This document shows positions 26,046 through 36,369 of a stretch of 64,000 nucleotides of DNA, piece after piece. A program made the position numbers and the translations under genes. Source of the stretch: Mantis religiosa (lineage: Eukaryota; Arthropoda; Insecta; Mantodea; Mantidae); the NCBI GenBank assembly GCA_030765055.1, contig CM060953.1, forward strand, positions 66,816,281 to 66,880,280, given 5' to 3'. The notes under the pieces are model-generated. The model searched no databases and was not told the DNA's origin. It saw only the letters and a program-made list of their open reading frames with translations. Every line of letters starts with the position of its first letter. Positions within the stretch are counted from its first letter, which is position 1.

Positions 26046-26345
26046 TGCTTGGTGCTACAGAGACTGCAGGCGACCAACCTGAAGCTGAACGCAGAGAAGT
26101 GCCAGCTCTTCCGCAAGGAAGTCAAAAACTTCGGCCACATAGTCTCAGCAACCGAAGTGGCCACAGACATGAAGAAGAAACAGGCCGTGAGAGATTGGCC
26201 TCGGCCAAAGGATAAGAAAGAATTGTGCAGCTTTCTAGGGCTGTGCAGTTATTACCGCTGCTTCATAAAGGGCTTCCCCAACATCGCCAAACCCCTCACC
26301 CGCCTGATGGAAGAACACGGGCCTTATGTGTGGACAGAGGTCGCC
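26046..26345 (+). pseudogene. Ty3/gypsy reverse transcriptase C-terminal fragment
   Basis: The frame shows the conserved end of a Ty3/gypsy reverse transcriptase: LKLNAEKCQLFRKEV, then FGHIVSA, then FLGLCSYYRCFIKGF, PLTRLME and WTE. The catalytic (F/Y)xDD box lies upstream of this segment in such proteins and is absent. The adjoining RNase H domain is missing as well; the frame runs at about 26345 into unrelated sequence. GC content is far above the surroundings. It is a dead fragment of an LTR retrotransposon polyprotein. Confidence 0.88.
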
Positions 26346-26398
26346 GAAGTCGCTGTTACCTTGGCTGAAGACGCGCTAACTGCAACCTCTACGAGAAG

Positions 26399-26860
26399 AT
26401 GGAAGAAATGAAGTCAGTGAATGACACCCTCGCTGCGAAGGCGGAAGCTGCAAACAACCTGACCGAGACAATGACTGCAATTAAGGCCGATTTATCTGAA
26501 ATGAGGGCTGCGAACGAAGCGCTCGCCGCCAAATTTGAGGAACAGTTGACCGGCGTAAAGAAGGAAGTCACGAAGTTGGGGGAGCGCGTTGAAGACCTGG
26601 CGAACCGCGTTAACGGCCTGGAGGGAAAGGCCAACAGTAACACCAAGTGCCTGAGCGCCTTTGTAGAGGACATCGTCGGCAGGAGGTTAGAGGACCTGAA
26701 GACCGACTCGCCGAGAAGCGACATCACTGCGCGCGTCAAACCTCCTAAATTCGACGTCGCGACAACTTTCGAAGTCTTCCGCCGCCAGTTCGACACAGTG
26801 GCTGAGCACAACAAGTGGTCAATAGAGGAAGAAGTCGCACAGGTAATAACCAGCCTCCAT
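26399..26860 (+). pseudogene. Gag-like fragment of an LTR retrotransposon
   Basis: An open frame of 159 codons. The first ~95 residues are Ala/Glu/Lys-rich with heptad spacing, predicted coiled coil (AAKAEAANNLTETM, VTKLGERVEDLANRVNGLEG). Then comes VKPPKFD...FEVFRRQFDTVAEHN, the typical entry into the capsid-like part of gypsy Gag. The frame stops soon after EEEVAQVITSL, so most of the capsid domain and the zinc knuckle are missing. In an intact element gag lies upstream of pol; here it lies downstream of the RT piece, so the order is scrambled. Confidence 0.75.
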
Positions 26861-27136
26861 CCTCAATGCTACCGTTAGCGCCTTGTGGATGGTCTTGCAA
26901 TCGCTGAGCATTAGGCGCTGATGTATCTCAGGGTCGCGTACCCCGTCCACGAATGTGTAGGTAGCCTCTCGGAATACGAACTCGGGTGGTAGGTCAACTA
27001 AGGCTCTGCTAGCCGGCTGGTTTTGTCGAGATTTCGTCGATCGGGTGACAATATCTTTGGAGGCGCGGAGAGCGGTGGTGTTACGTAATGTGACACTTAT
27101 TACTTCCAGGCGGATTTCCTGTTGGGCTTCCAACAA
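26850..27136 (-). pseudogene. Gag-like fragment on the opposite strand
   Basis: The minus-strand frame (27136 to about 26850) reads like the end of a gypsy Gag capsid region: FVFREATYTFVDGVRDPEIH, then RLMLSDCKTIHKALTVALRME. It meets the plus-strand gag fragment head to head at about 26845-26855, where the change of strand occurs. An inversion or a second insertion explains this. No intact product is possible. Confidence 0.7.
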
Positions 27137-27209
27137 GACCTCGACGGGAATGAAGGTGTGTGCTGCAGTATTTCCACATTGAAGAAATCCAAGTCCATCA
27201 GTAGTTGTG

Positions 27210-27214
<5 letters not shown>

Positions 27215-27261
<47 letters not shown>
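27215..27261. repeat. (GT)n microsatellite
   Basis: About 23 GT units just right of the gypsy fragments. Confidence 0.97.
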
Positions 27262-27263
<2 letters not shown>

Positions 27264-27414
27264 TTTTTGTCGTGGGTATTGAGGTCAATGCGTCTGTCCT
27301 ATAAAGTCGCCGAAGCCATTAAAGGTGTCGCAATAGCGAAGGCGGCGACTATATCGTGCTGATCGCAACGCCCTGTGAGTGACGGGACGCCACACTAATG
27401 TTACCTTGGAGGGT

Positions 27415-27965
27415 CAGTGAACTCTTTGCGTCATTTTCCGTAGGGGAGGGGATCCGTCCCCTTCAATTGCCGTGGTGCGGGCGCTGCGGACCCCTAGCAC
27501 TCGTGGTACCTCTGATTTTACTAGAGGAACCTCGGGCCGAACATTCGAGCCCCTCCCAGATTGGGAGTTGTTCGGATTGGGTTGGACTCGAGGGGACAGT
27601 GCTTCCCGATACACGTGGGTGATCGCGTACGTCTCCGGACAGGGTTGAGGGAAGCAATATATTCCCACGTGCTAGCCCTAGTATAAGGTGTGCTACATTA
27701 CCAGGCGGCCCCACCGAGGTCATATCGGTAGCCTTCCCATTTTGGAGTTGGCGCGCGTAAGTGGCGTATCAGCTTCCATCCCGTCTTGAGTCCACAGAAT
27801 CAGATGGGGTACTTGTTAGTCTCTAGGTCTTGCCCTATGGAAAGCCCCACGGATGCGCCGGGCGCCCTTTTGGGACAGCTCGGTAACTCCCTGGTCGAAG
27901 GAGGCCCGGGTACTTGGTCCTACGGGTCCAGGACTAATGGGAATAGAATCTCTGACATTAAAGTC
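27415..27965 (-). repeat. GC-rich repeat, family I, copy 2 (minus)
   Basis: Inverted homologue of 14012-14503, with the blocks named there in reverse order. It has about 60-100 bp of extra or different sequence in the middle (27800-27900). No flanking direct repeat was found for this copy. Confidence 0.65.
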
Positions 27966-28645
27966 CTGCTAATAGCAGCAGCATCGCCAACAAGGTGCAT
28001 GAAATACACCTCTGCTGTCCCCGATTCGGAGGCGCCGCCCTAATAAGTTCAGATCAGTTTTCAAGGCAGCTTCGTGATCTACTTTTAGTGTTCGTGACCA
28101 AGGGCCACCGTTGTTCAGCAGCGGACAGAAGGAAAGGACAACGCAGTCCTTTGGTACTCCGCGGATACTGCGCACAATTTCCCCCCTTTTGCATAGGTGA
28201 AGCATGAGGTGAGAGGTCAGCTCTCCGCAAGTGGAATGCTGCTGCGGCAAATGTGGTGCGCGGATTCTAGGTGCTGTTGCGTTTGGCTCTGCGTGGATTG
28301 TACACGGGTGGATTCAGTTTGTGAAGCTGTGCACAGTGATATCAGCTCTCTTTCCTGCACTTCTGAGGTAATGTAGCTAGTAAAGGAGGTGTACCTAGCG
28401 GCACTTGACCAGAACTCTGTAAGGGGTAGTCCAGGAGAGAGAGTGTTGTCCGACGATAAATCAGGAGAGAAGCCCCGGCAGCTGGCAGATGAAGATGGTA
28501 CGTTGGAATGTACGCTGGAAGGCCGGTTGTGTCTGTGGGCTCGCAGCTGAAGTATGTAGCGACTGGACATTTGGAAGGCCGGGAGGACGCGTGGCAATGA
28601 CTTGTAAAACTGATTTTAAAAATCTCATTCTTACCGCCTGTAAGC
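27966..28645 (-). other. GC-balanced block next to an LTR-like end
   Basis: Composition is well above the genomic AT background, and two overlapping minus-strand open stretches exist (28707-28342 and 28597-28217, 121 and 126 codons). Both are rich in Ser, Pro and Thr and carry no motif I can name. Lying directly inside the LTR-like block, it could be the 5' internal region of the same retrotransposon on the minus strand. No primer-binding site was recognised. Confidence 0.35.
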
Positions 28646-29054
28646 TGCTTATATTGTGACTTTCTGGGTTCGTAGATTTGAAAGTGCAATTTGCAGAAAT
28701 TCAACACGATCTTTATTTCCGTAGAAATACACTTTGGTCAACCCATACAGTAGCACAGAATTAGTCTGCCACACCCACAAACAAAAGCCTCCACTTTCAT
28801 AATACAGCTCAGGCACATGATTCAGTTTCTATTACACTCAGCTTAGGACTCCTGGCGAGTCGCGGCTTCCTTAAATACCTCTACTCATATTAGCATATAT
28901 TTCTGCAATATTCTCTAACAAACAAGAAATAGAAAGTTCCAGTCAGCTATCTGTCTCCTTATCTGTTTCGGCAAGCTTTTATCTCCGCATTGCACTATCT
29001 GTCCCTTATCTCTCCGCACGAAACTCATTGAGCGCATCGCCGCCAGTCGCGACA
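28646..29054 (-). mobile_element. LTR-like repeat, copy 1
   Basis: Homologous to 58796-59185. Shared segments are 'ctttatttccgtagaaa', 'gtttcggcaagcttttatct' and the end 'tcgcgaca'. On the minus strand it begins TGTCGCGA and contains an AATAAA signal on the transcribed side. It has the size (about 400 bp) and layout of an LTR. No target duplication is convincing here. Confidence 0.55.
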
Positions 29055-29139
29055 GCATCTTTGCTTGCCACTGTCCAAATGTCGCTATTGTGTATAATGG
29101 TTCGAAATTAAACTATTCCAAGCTGGTAAATATCGTTTG

Positions 29140-29385
29140 TGCAAAGAATAGACATTTACAATAAGGTAGATACAAAGCATTTGCTTCTCCAATGTTTTGA
29201 GAAGAATTTATGCTGGGATAGCACGAACGCTACCCCGAGTTCCAAAAAATGAGTTGTCCAACATCTGAACGTAAGCTCAATCGAAGTGCAACGATTGAGC
29301 AACACTTCTACCATGACACAGGTCTCACATTTGATCACAAAGCTTCAGCTGTCTGAAAACACTACTTGAAGACTGTTTCACCCCA
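29140..29385 (+). repeat. Family K repeat, partial copy
   Basis: Matches 23810-24030 and 30940-31110 through 'catttgcttctccaat', 'atttatgctgggatagc', 'ctcaatcgaagtgcaacgat' and 'ctacttgaagactg'. It ends where unrelated sequence begins. Confidence 0.55.
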
Positions 29386-29731
29386 GACTTCCCTGCTCAG
29401 ACTTACGTATGGTCAGTACCAGGTTAGTCACTCTCGCTGCATGCCTCCTGCCGGCATTCATCCAGAGCATGCTCTAGGGATGTTTCGAAATCTCGAGTGT
29501 TCTGTAGAGTTCCTACGACCTAATGGATTGCCCAATTTACACGTGTAGCGCTTGACACTTCCAAATACACCCGTTCACGTTCTATTGGCGGTACGAAATT
29601 TGTTACTTAAGGAATACAGGACTTGTATTTCAAGTGTATACTATATTTTCATTAAAATGCGGCAGCGAGTTAGTCTTGCGTCGTTTGAGAGTAGGCCAGA
29701 GTGGCGGATCAAGTTAGTGGATCTGACAAAG

Positions 29732-30650
29732 CACGAGGGATGTTCAATAAAGAATTACCACAACTTTTTTGACAACGTACCTTAACTCATCCTCATAATT
29801 TTGACGATCCTTCTCAAAATAGTCTTCCCTGAAGGCGATGCACTTGTCCCAGCGTTTCTGCCAGTCTTCAAACACATGTTGGAAACCATTTATGAGAGAT
29901 ACTTCAAAATCGCCTCCGCAGCCTTCACCATTGCTTCTGTTGATGGATAATGCCTCCCACGAGGGCGTTTCTTCAAGTTAGGGAATAGAAAAAAGTCACA
30001 TGGGGCTAAATCAGAAATATAGTGAGGTTGAAGGATGCACTTCACGTTGATTTTTGCAAGATGTTCAGCAACAACGTTGGCAATATGCGGCCGCGCATTG
30101 TCGTAATGCAGCATCCAGCCTGCTTAACGGAAATGTGGTCTTTTTCGCCTGATATGTACTTGCAATGTTTTCAGGACATCCCTGTAGTATTGCAAGTTAC
30201 TGATGTGTGTGCAGGTACAACATGCTGATAAACCATTCCATGAATATTAAAGAATGAGATGACCATAACTTTCCTAGCAGAAGTGACCACTTTTGCTATT
30301 TGGGGGGGTTGGTGATGAAGCAGATTTCCACACCGAGCTCTGATGTTTGCTCTCAGGATCAAAATGATGTGGCCAAGTTTCATCAGCAGTGATTAAGTTT
30401 GAAAGAAACTCCGGATCGTCCTCTAACATCAACTTTAACTGCATGTTACCTCCATTGCTGCGGTAGGCGATACTGAACATGTCTGAACTTACCTGGTTCT
30501 CACAGGCGGGAACCAGGAGTACCAACGATGAAACTACTATGGCATGTTTGTTTCACATTAAGCTAACAAAATATAATAAGGTTGAATTTTAGTGCGGAAA
30601 ACTATGACCGTAAAAAAATTATGATCGTTCTTTATTGAACTACCCTGGTA
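29732..30650 (-). mobile_element. Mariner-like transposon, 5'-deleted (copy M2)
   Basis: The left end (29732, 'acgagggatgttcaataaag') and the right end (ending about 30650, opposite strand 'accagggtagttcaataaag') are inverted repeats over about 20 bp. The length of about 0.92 kb is short because the N-terminal third of the transposase gene is missing. Confidence 0.85.
29790..30525 (-). pseudogene. Mariner transposase pseudogene (M2)
   Basis: On the minus strand the first readable part is NLITADETW...HFDPESK (first Asp), then KVMVISFFNIHGMVYQH, then in another frame LHYDNARPHIANVV (second Asp) and ISDLAPCDFFLFPNLK (third Asp). The C-terminus reads WQKRWDKCIAFREDYFEKD. Frames change at least twice, near 30270 and 30115, and the helix-turn-helix region is gone. 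The C-terminal motif is closer to copy M4 than to M1, so at least two mariner lineages are present. Confidence 0.85.
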
Positions 30651-30899
30651 TATCTCGCTGTGTGAGTTAGCGTGCGTTTCTGGTGCGACCAAGATCGCTC
30701 AGCAAAACCCAGCTAAATTACGCGTGCACTTTTTTCAAATATCTCCTGCCTATGCATGTAGCCCAGCTCAGCATCTGCATGGGGAGACGATATACATCCA
30801 AGGATGATCGTCACCAGGAGCAGCGGATGTGGAGCCACCTCCTTAAAAACCTGATTTCTGCCGCCTAATCTGCTTCCAATGGTCGAAAATTACACGCAC

Positions 30900-31415
30900 T
30901 CCAAGTTTTAAAAACAAAAACAGGCATTTACAGTAATTTTAGAATAAAGCTCTTGCTTCTTCAATAAAGTAAGGATTTATGCCGGGATAGCCCAGAAGAT
31001 ATCCCGAGTCCCAAATATTAAGATACCTGCAAATACTCAGGTGAGCCTAATCGAAGTGCAATGATTCCTAGGAGATTCAACTGTCTTAAAGCACTAATTG
31101 AAGACTTTTGTTTCACCCATGAAAATAACAATAAATCCCTAAAGTATAAAAACCTCGTTATAACAAGTACTGCCATTTTTATCCATTTTATATTATATTG
31201 CTCTTTAGAAGTTTACTATTATTTGGCAAATATTACCGGATGTTTCAACAGAAAACGAATTATATTTCTAAAATTGTACAATGTTACCCATGCTGCCATC
31301 TATTTATCTCCTCTCAAGTTCAGAAACAACACGCCATCTGTAACAACTAGCGCCAAAATGTATCCTACAGAGTGCGTCTACAACTACCACATTTATATGA
31401 ATGATATGCATAGAA
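30900..31415 (+). repeat. Family K repeat copy
   Basis: Matches 23810-24310 over its whole length with the blocks listed there, including 'ggatttatgccgggatagcc', 'tatttggcaaatattaccgg' and 'actagcgccaaaatgtatcc'. Open stretches up to 127 codons (31061-31444) result from AT-rich sequence and are not conserved in the other copy. Confidence 0.65.
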
Positions 31416-32562
31416 TGGTTCCATCACTTCCACTTCTGAACTAAAACTACAAACAGCATTAGTATTTCATAATGTAATCTTTCATTGATTTATTTATTTG
31501 ACTCACATTCAGTTGTATGTCATGGACATTTGCCATCTTAGTCATAAAGTACATTGCTTAAAGTCTTATCAAGTTAAAGCGAGCCATTTATCCAAACAAT
31601 TACTGTGCACATTAAGCAAATTATAGTTCACAGTCCAATAACTACATGAAATAATCTCTTATTGGAAGATACACTGTGCATTAAATATTATTTTTAAAAC
31701 TGCACATTTTCTTCTTCAGCATTCATTACTGTGCATATGCATGCCATTGAAGCATTTAAAAATTCAACGCTGTAATATTCTTGAGTTGTGAAGACAGAGT
31801 TAAGCTTAGGACAATTTTAAATGAATGATACAGCTTTAATGTAATTATTATTTTTCATAATTTATTCTGCACTTGTGAATGTTAATTCAACCAAAGTGAT
31901 TAGAAGTATATAAAATAGTGCCATTTATGAAATTTATGTCACCAGTTGCTAATACTGACTTCTGTACTAATTTGACATTATTAATCTTATATGAATCGAT
32001 CACAAATTTCAGGTTTTTCTCTGAATATACTTTAGTATACTTGTGCTGAAAATAATGTATGTACTATTGAGCTTTTAAAATTCTTATTAAATATAACCAT
32101 TAACAGAGCTGCTTTGCTATCATTTTAAAGAAATAGTGCTACTTTTTGTACATAGTTGTTGGTATTATTTCAAATTTATATACATATTTCTTTAGTTTTT
32201 TTTTTCTCACTGTTATTCCAGGGAATTTTTCAACATTCTGTGTACAAAGAAATTGCATTACACATAACATTATGGTATCCTTTCCTGTTTTCCTGTATCT
32301 ACAGAATCATTATTTTAGTGTTAAGTTATCTTTATTTTAAGTATTACACTAAGAAGCTTGAGGGAAATGGCATACAGATCCTTGTATAATCTCAACAGCA
32401 TCTTAAGTGATCTCACTCTCTCGTTTTTAAAATTTTAATTGTTTTTAAAGACAAAATTATCAACATGCAGCAGGAATAAAGATATAATGCTTTGTGGAAG
32501 TCAATTATTCATATTTAACAGGAAAAGTTCAAGTGGATTCTTGATATTTTGTTTACGAATTG

Positions 32563-32714
32563 GACAACTTCTTTCGAAGTCACATCTCGCACACTGATGA
32601 ATAGTTTACCGCAGATTTCCTCACGTATTTGACGCGTATTATGCTAATATGCGATAGTTGAAATGCGCGTAAAGTATTCATGTGTGGCGAGATGTGATTT
32701 CCAAAGAAGTTGAA
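32563..32714. mobile_element. MITE-like foldback, ~40-bp terminal inverted repeats
   Basis: The left arm ('acaacttctttcgaagtcac', then 'atctcgcacactgatgaata') and the right arm ('tattcatgtgtggcgagatg', then 'tgatttccaaagaagttg') are inverted repeats with a few mismatches. The core holds a second quasi-palindrome, 'gcgtattatgctaatatgcg'. A possible 5-bp duplication 'gaatt' flanks it. No coding capacity. Superfamily unknown. Confidence 0.7.
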
Positions 32715-33054
32715 TTCTATCCTGTAGATTCTATCAGTCGCTGAACACGGTTGGGGGGGAGGGTAGGGGAAGCAACTGCACCATAGCTCGGTCGCAATAG
32801 AAGCTTACTACATTACCGGCCGTAGTTCCCAATGTCGCTGGGGTCTAAAGGTTCAGGAAAGAGCACCCTATGCGGCTTCAAAGTTTACCACGGAGTTGAG
32901 CATCTGATATTAATCTGTGGTTATATCACTTTAACAGTAAATAAATGTTAAATGTTCATGTTTTGTTTCTTCTCTTTTGTATATGAAGCACTATACTGAG
33001 TAATTACACAACTACTGTGGTGTATGGCGAACTTTTCAACAAGGTTTGTTGGTT

Positions 33055-33105
33055 TACTAGTTCTGCTGCTGTACTAATTCTGCTGCTGTACTAGTTCTGC
33101 TGATG
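33055..33105. repeat. 17-bp tandem repeat, three units
   Basis: Units 'tactagttctgctgctg', 'tactaattctgctgctg' and 'tactagttctgctgatg' start at 33055, 33072 and 33089. Confidence 0.95.
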
Positions 33106-34263
33106 TCTAATGCAATGCACTTGAGCATGAACATTTAAATAACTGCGTTACATCACACATATTATTCGATGACTGAAAGCAAAATATGAAAGAAGTCAAA
33201 TGTTCTGAATATTTTGGGGTAAAGTTTTGCAAATGGGTTACCTTCTCCCAAAGCGATGTGTACAGTAGGTATGCTGATCATATATTCAACGCAATATTTA
33301 TGTAGGGTATTTCAATAAAGCCATTTTTTCAGTCTACGTTGATGTTTATTTTGCTGTGGCAGGATATTTTACACCACAGTTGGGGTGGGGGCGGGGTTAA
33401 TTAGGCTTTTTATGGAAAACCCTCATTATCTCTTTACAGGCTGTACTACCGCCATCTGACCTTTCCCTTTACAGCGGGTGCCTCGCTAAAACAGAAAAGT
33501 TACCTTAAATGAGGCAAACACACTCAAATAGTTCTCAAAGCCTCAACGAGTTTAAGGAACACCAGTTACTGCAAACATCATACTTGCAACACTATATTTT
33601 AATTTTGGTGTTCTTTGGATGGGAAATATCCTAATTCAGAAACACTTTAGCAAAAACTAACTGCATATCGAAATTATTATTTACCTAATGCCCAGAGAAG
33701 TGTTATTGTGATCAAGTACGTAAATTCACTTTTCATTATTTTAAAAAGCTCCATTTCAGGGGCGACAATTCATTCCTATTGGCTGGAATATCGTAAACTC
33801 ATAGAACTCCATCATATAAAATAATTTCAGCTCTCTAGACAAAGAGGAAACAAAACAGCGTAACCTTTCTTTGAAAATCAAACATAACCACATATTTGTA
33901 TATGTTTGTTCAGATCCAGCAACCAAAGTTAGGAATTTTATGACAGAACATGAAACTACTTTTTACAGGTTTTCATCCTAATTTACAGGTGTATTCGCCT
34001 TAAAAGAGACACTTTTGCTGTTGTTATTGTTATATTATAAAATATTACATTATTATTGTAAACAACCCCATATGAAGTATACCATTAATAATACACAAAC
34101 AAGTTACAGCGATTTAATTGTTAAAGCTACGCAACGTCAGTGATAGCAAAACATTAACGCTTCTAAATAAACTAATTGAAGCATAAGTAATTAGTCGTAT
34201 GTAATGTAATGATACAACAAAGATGGAAATTATTGACCTTATAGTGGTCCAAACTGTCAAGCC

Positions 34264-34680
34264 TGGGACTTAAAGTAGTTAGAGCATAGTAAGCCACAAA
34301 AGAAAGCCGCGCTGTGGCTGACTGGTTAGACCGCTTAGCTCTCACTAAGGCGGCCCCAGGCGATCTAAGGCGACCACAAAGTAAGGTTTGTAGTGGGGAG
34401 GGTTTTCTCCGGGATTTCCGGTTTCCGCCGTCACCTCAGTCCACCGGTGCTCTATCTTCATTTCATGTATCATCAGTGTCACCGCCTGTGGTGCCGTATG
34501 TAGTAAAACACTACACATTTCATTTCGCCACAAAAAATATGCACGAGATCTCCTAGTGGTTAATCCGAAACATACGAGTCATTTAGAGAATTTAACTTCA
34601 TGCTGACATGTTGCCACGGTAGTTAAGACCTGAAGATCCGTAGTTCAAATTCTCGTTATGGCATTGAATATTTTAGTGCG
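34264..34680 (+). repeat. Family D repeat, copy 1, split by SINE B
   Basis: The flanks of SINE B match 38866-39060: 'gggactta(a)agta', 'gtaag(c/t)c(g)ccacaaa' on the left, and 'cctagtggt', 'gagtcatttagagaattta', 'gacatgttg', 'gatccgtagttcaaat' and 'atggcattgaat' on the right. A tRNA-like B box (agttcaaattctcg) lies in the right part. Confidence 0.65.
34302..34526 (+). repeat. tRNA-derived SINE, family B, with 9-bp target duplication
   Basis: The head 'ctgtggctgactggttagac' contains a pol III A box, and the B-box region is altered. The body ends 'caccgcctgtggtgccgtat'. The duplication 'gccacaaaa' occurs at 34293-34301 and 34527-34535 and interrupts family D, whose second copy shows the unfilled site. 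Confidence 0.85.
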
Positions 34681-35177
34681 GCATTACCTTAAAAATCAGT
34701 ACAAATATTTTACCATTCCTGATGTCACGGGGATGCCTGTTCATCAAAGAGGACGGCCACGGTTTGGTGTATAGTTCTTTTGGTTTTCCTGACACGTACT
34801 GAACACAAATCGCTTTAAATCCAGAAAATATACAGCATTAAAAGACTAAAATTGTAGTGTTGAGATAATTAAAGATATAACGGTAAAACAATGTTTTTTT
34901 TTTTTTATTTCAGAACATTATATGTTTCATGTTACTGCAAACAGGTTCTTTCTGAAGCAATACATTAATCCCACGTCTGAATATAAAGTAAATAGCTGAA
35001 GTGTGCACAAACCTGACTTCTTCTACACACTCATATACTATTTAAAACTCTTATACTTTATGTTAATTAGATAAACGATTGTAGAATGTTTTATTACACA
35101 TTCACTTAGAGGCATAATGGGAATAGAATACAATAGGCTTAAGCGATAGTCAAATAATAAACCTATCTAGGAAATGG

Positions 35178-35536
35178 TTATTTCCACACAAAACTTTATT
35201 TGACATAAATTGTATGCTTTAATGAGACATACCTTTTTGTGTTGAAAGATTTTGGCTGTCTCTTACGGTTTACGAGTTGCGCTAAAGTCATCCAGGGTTA
35301 AGAGATCTTCAAAGGTCTTCAGAGGTGTTCGCAAAAAATTCAAGGTAAGCATTTCATTTGCCATGAAAATATCTTTAAGAAATGACATTTTAATCAAAAT
35401 ATAGTAAAATCTCTTAAGAACTGGTCGCTATGTGATGGCTATGAAATTCCATCCTCTTTGTATGGCCAACAGATAAAAAAATGAATAACTATTTCCCGTT
35501 TAAGGAAAGTATAAATACTGGAAAATTCAAACAAAT
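35178..35536 (-). repeat. Family H repeat, minus strand
   Basis: On the minus strand it shows 'ggaaattttcc'-type, 'gaatttcatagccatcacat', 'agcgaccagttcttaagag' and 'gaaatgctta'. Words such as 'tcatagccatcacatagcga' recur at 52205 and 39500 in altered form. SINE C is inserted at its edge. Confidence 0.45.
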
Positions 35537-35546
35537 AAGGAACATG

Positions 35547-35800
35547 GCTGGCCCCGTGGCTCAGTCGGTAGAGCACCTGCCTGCCGTGCTAGGGGTCCCG
35601 GGTTCGGGGAGGGGTTGGGGGATTTTTCTCCGTCCAAGATAATTCCTCATCTTCCCCAAAGTCTGGAAGTATGAACGAGAGTGTGAATGATTAAAACCAA
35701 CCGAACAAGAGTTAACACCTTCGATATCTTCCAAAGGAGAACGGCCGCCGATATGACCATTGGAGTTAAAGACGGGGTGGTATAAATGGTACAAAAAGAA
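35547..35800 (+). repeat. tRNA-derived SINE, family C, with 10-bp target duplication
   Basis: The head 'ggccccgtggctcagtcggt' then 'agagcacctgcctgccgtgc' is tRNA-like, with A box (tggctcagtcgg) and B box (gggttcgggga, altered). The 3' part is 'gaacggccgccgatatgacc'. The duplication 'aaggaacatg' occurs at 35537-35546 and 35801-35810. Confidence 0.92.
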
Positions 35801-36200
35801 AAGGAACATGTCTAAAACAGTTTACTAAATACATATAATCAGACATAGTGTTTCAAAGAGCTGCCAGTTTATTTGTCACGAAAATATCTTAATCATATGG
35901 CACTATGACATCATATGGCACCATATGGCACTGTTCAGAAACTTATCCAAGTATGAGGCAATTTGGGGAGGGAGAATTTTCTTTCAAATCTTCGTGTTGC
36001 ATCCTTGAGAAATGCTGGACTTACTTGATATTTAAGCAAGGTGTTTTTTTTATTACACTGTTCACAGACACGGGCCATTTCTTTAAATGCCTTCTTTTGG
36101 ATTCGGAGATCTCAAAACATGTATTTACAGCGAAATCTCGGTATCCAATTTTTTGGTAGAATACTTTCACTACTATGTACTTGGTACAGAAAGCAAAAAT

Positions 36201-36362
36201 CGAATCTCGGTCAGGGTGAGCTACCTGGATAAGGTTTTTACCAGGGTTTTCCCTTATCCTTAAAGACGAATGTCTTTAAGCTCCATGGACCCTGGACACA
36301 TTTAAGCATCATTTCCCGCATCTCATTCACCGTCCGATATGACTTAACTTTGGAGGACATAA
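36201..36362 (+). repeat. tRNA-derived SINE, family A, 5'-truncated
   Basis: Begins inside the B box ('cgaatctcggtcagggtgag') and continues to 'ttggaggacat'. It is inserted in AT-rich sequence that resembles family H on both sides (35990-36180 and 36370-36560). Confidence 0.9.
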
Positions 36363-36369
36363 AAAACGC

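Larger units (their letters stand above)
31420..34260. other. AT-rich DNA with two small repeats
   Basis: No gene recognised. It contains a foldback element at 32563-32714, a 17-bp tandem repeat at 33055-33105, a GC-richer segment at 32740-32900 without open frames, and otherwise AT-rich sequence. Confidence 0.4.

Noticed and set aside
31061..31444. 127-codon open frame
   Set aside because: It lies within family K and is not kept open in the other family K copy.
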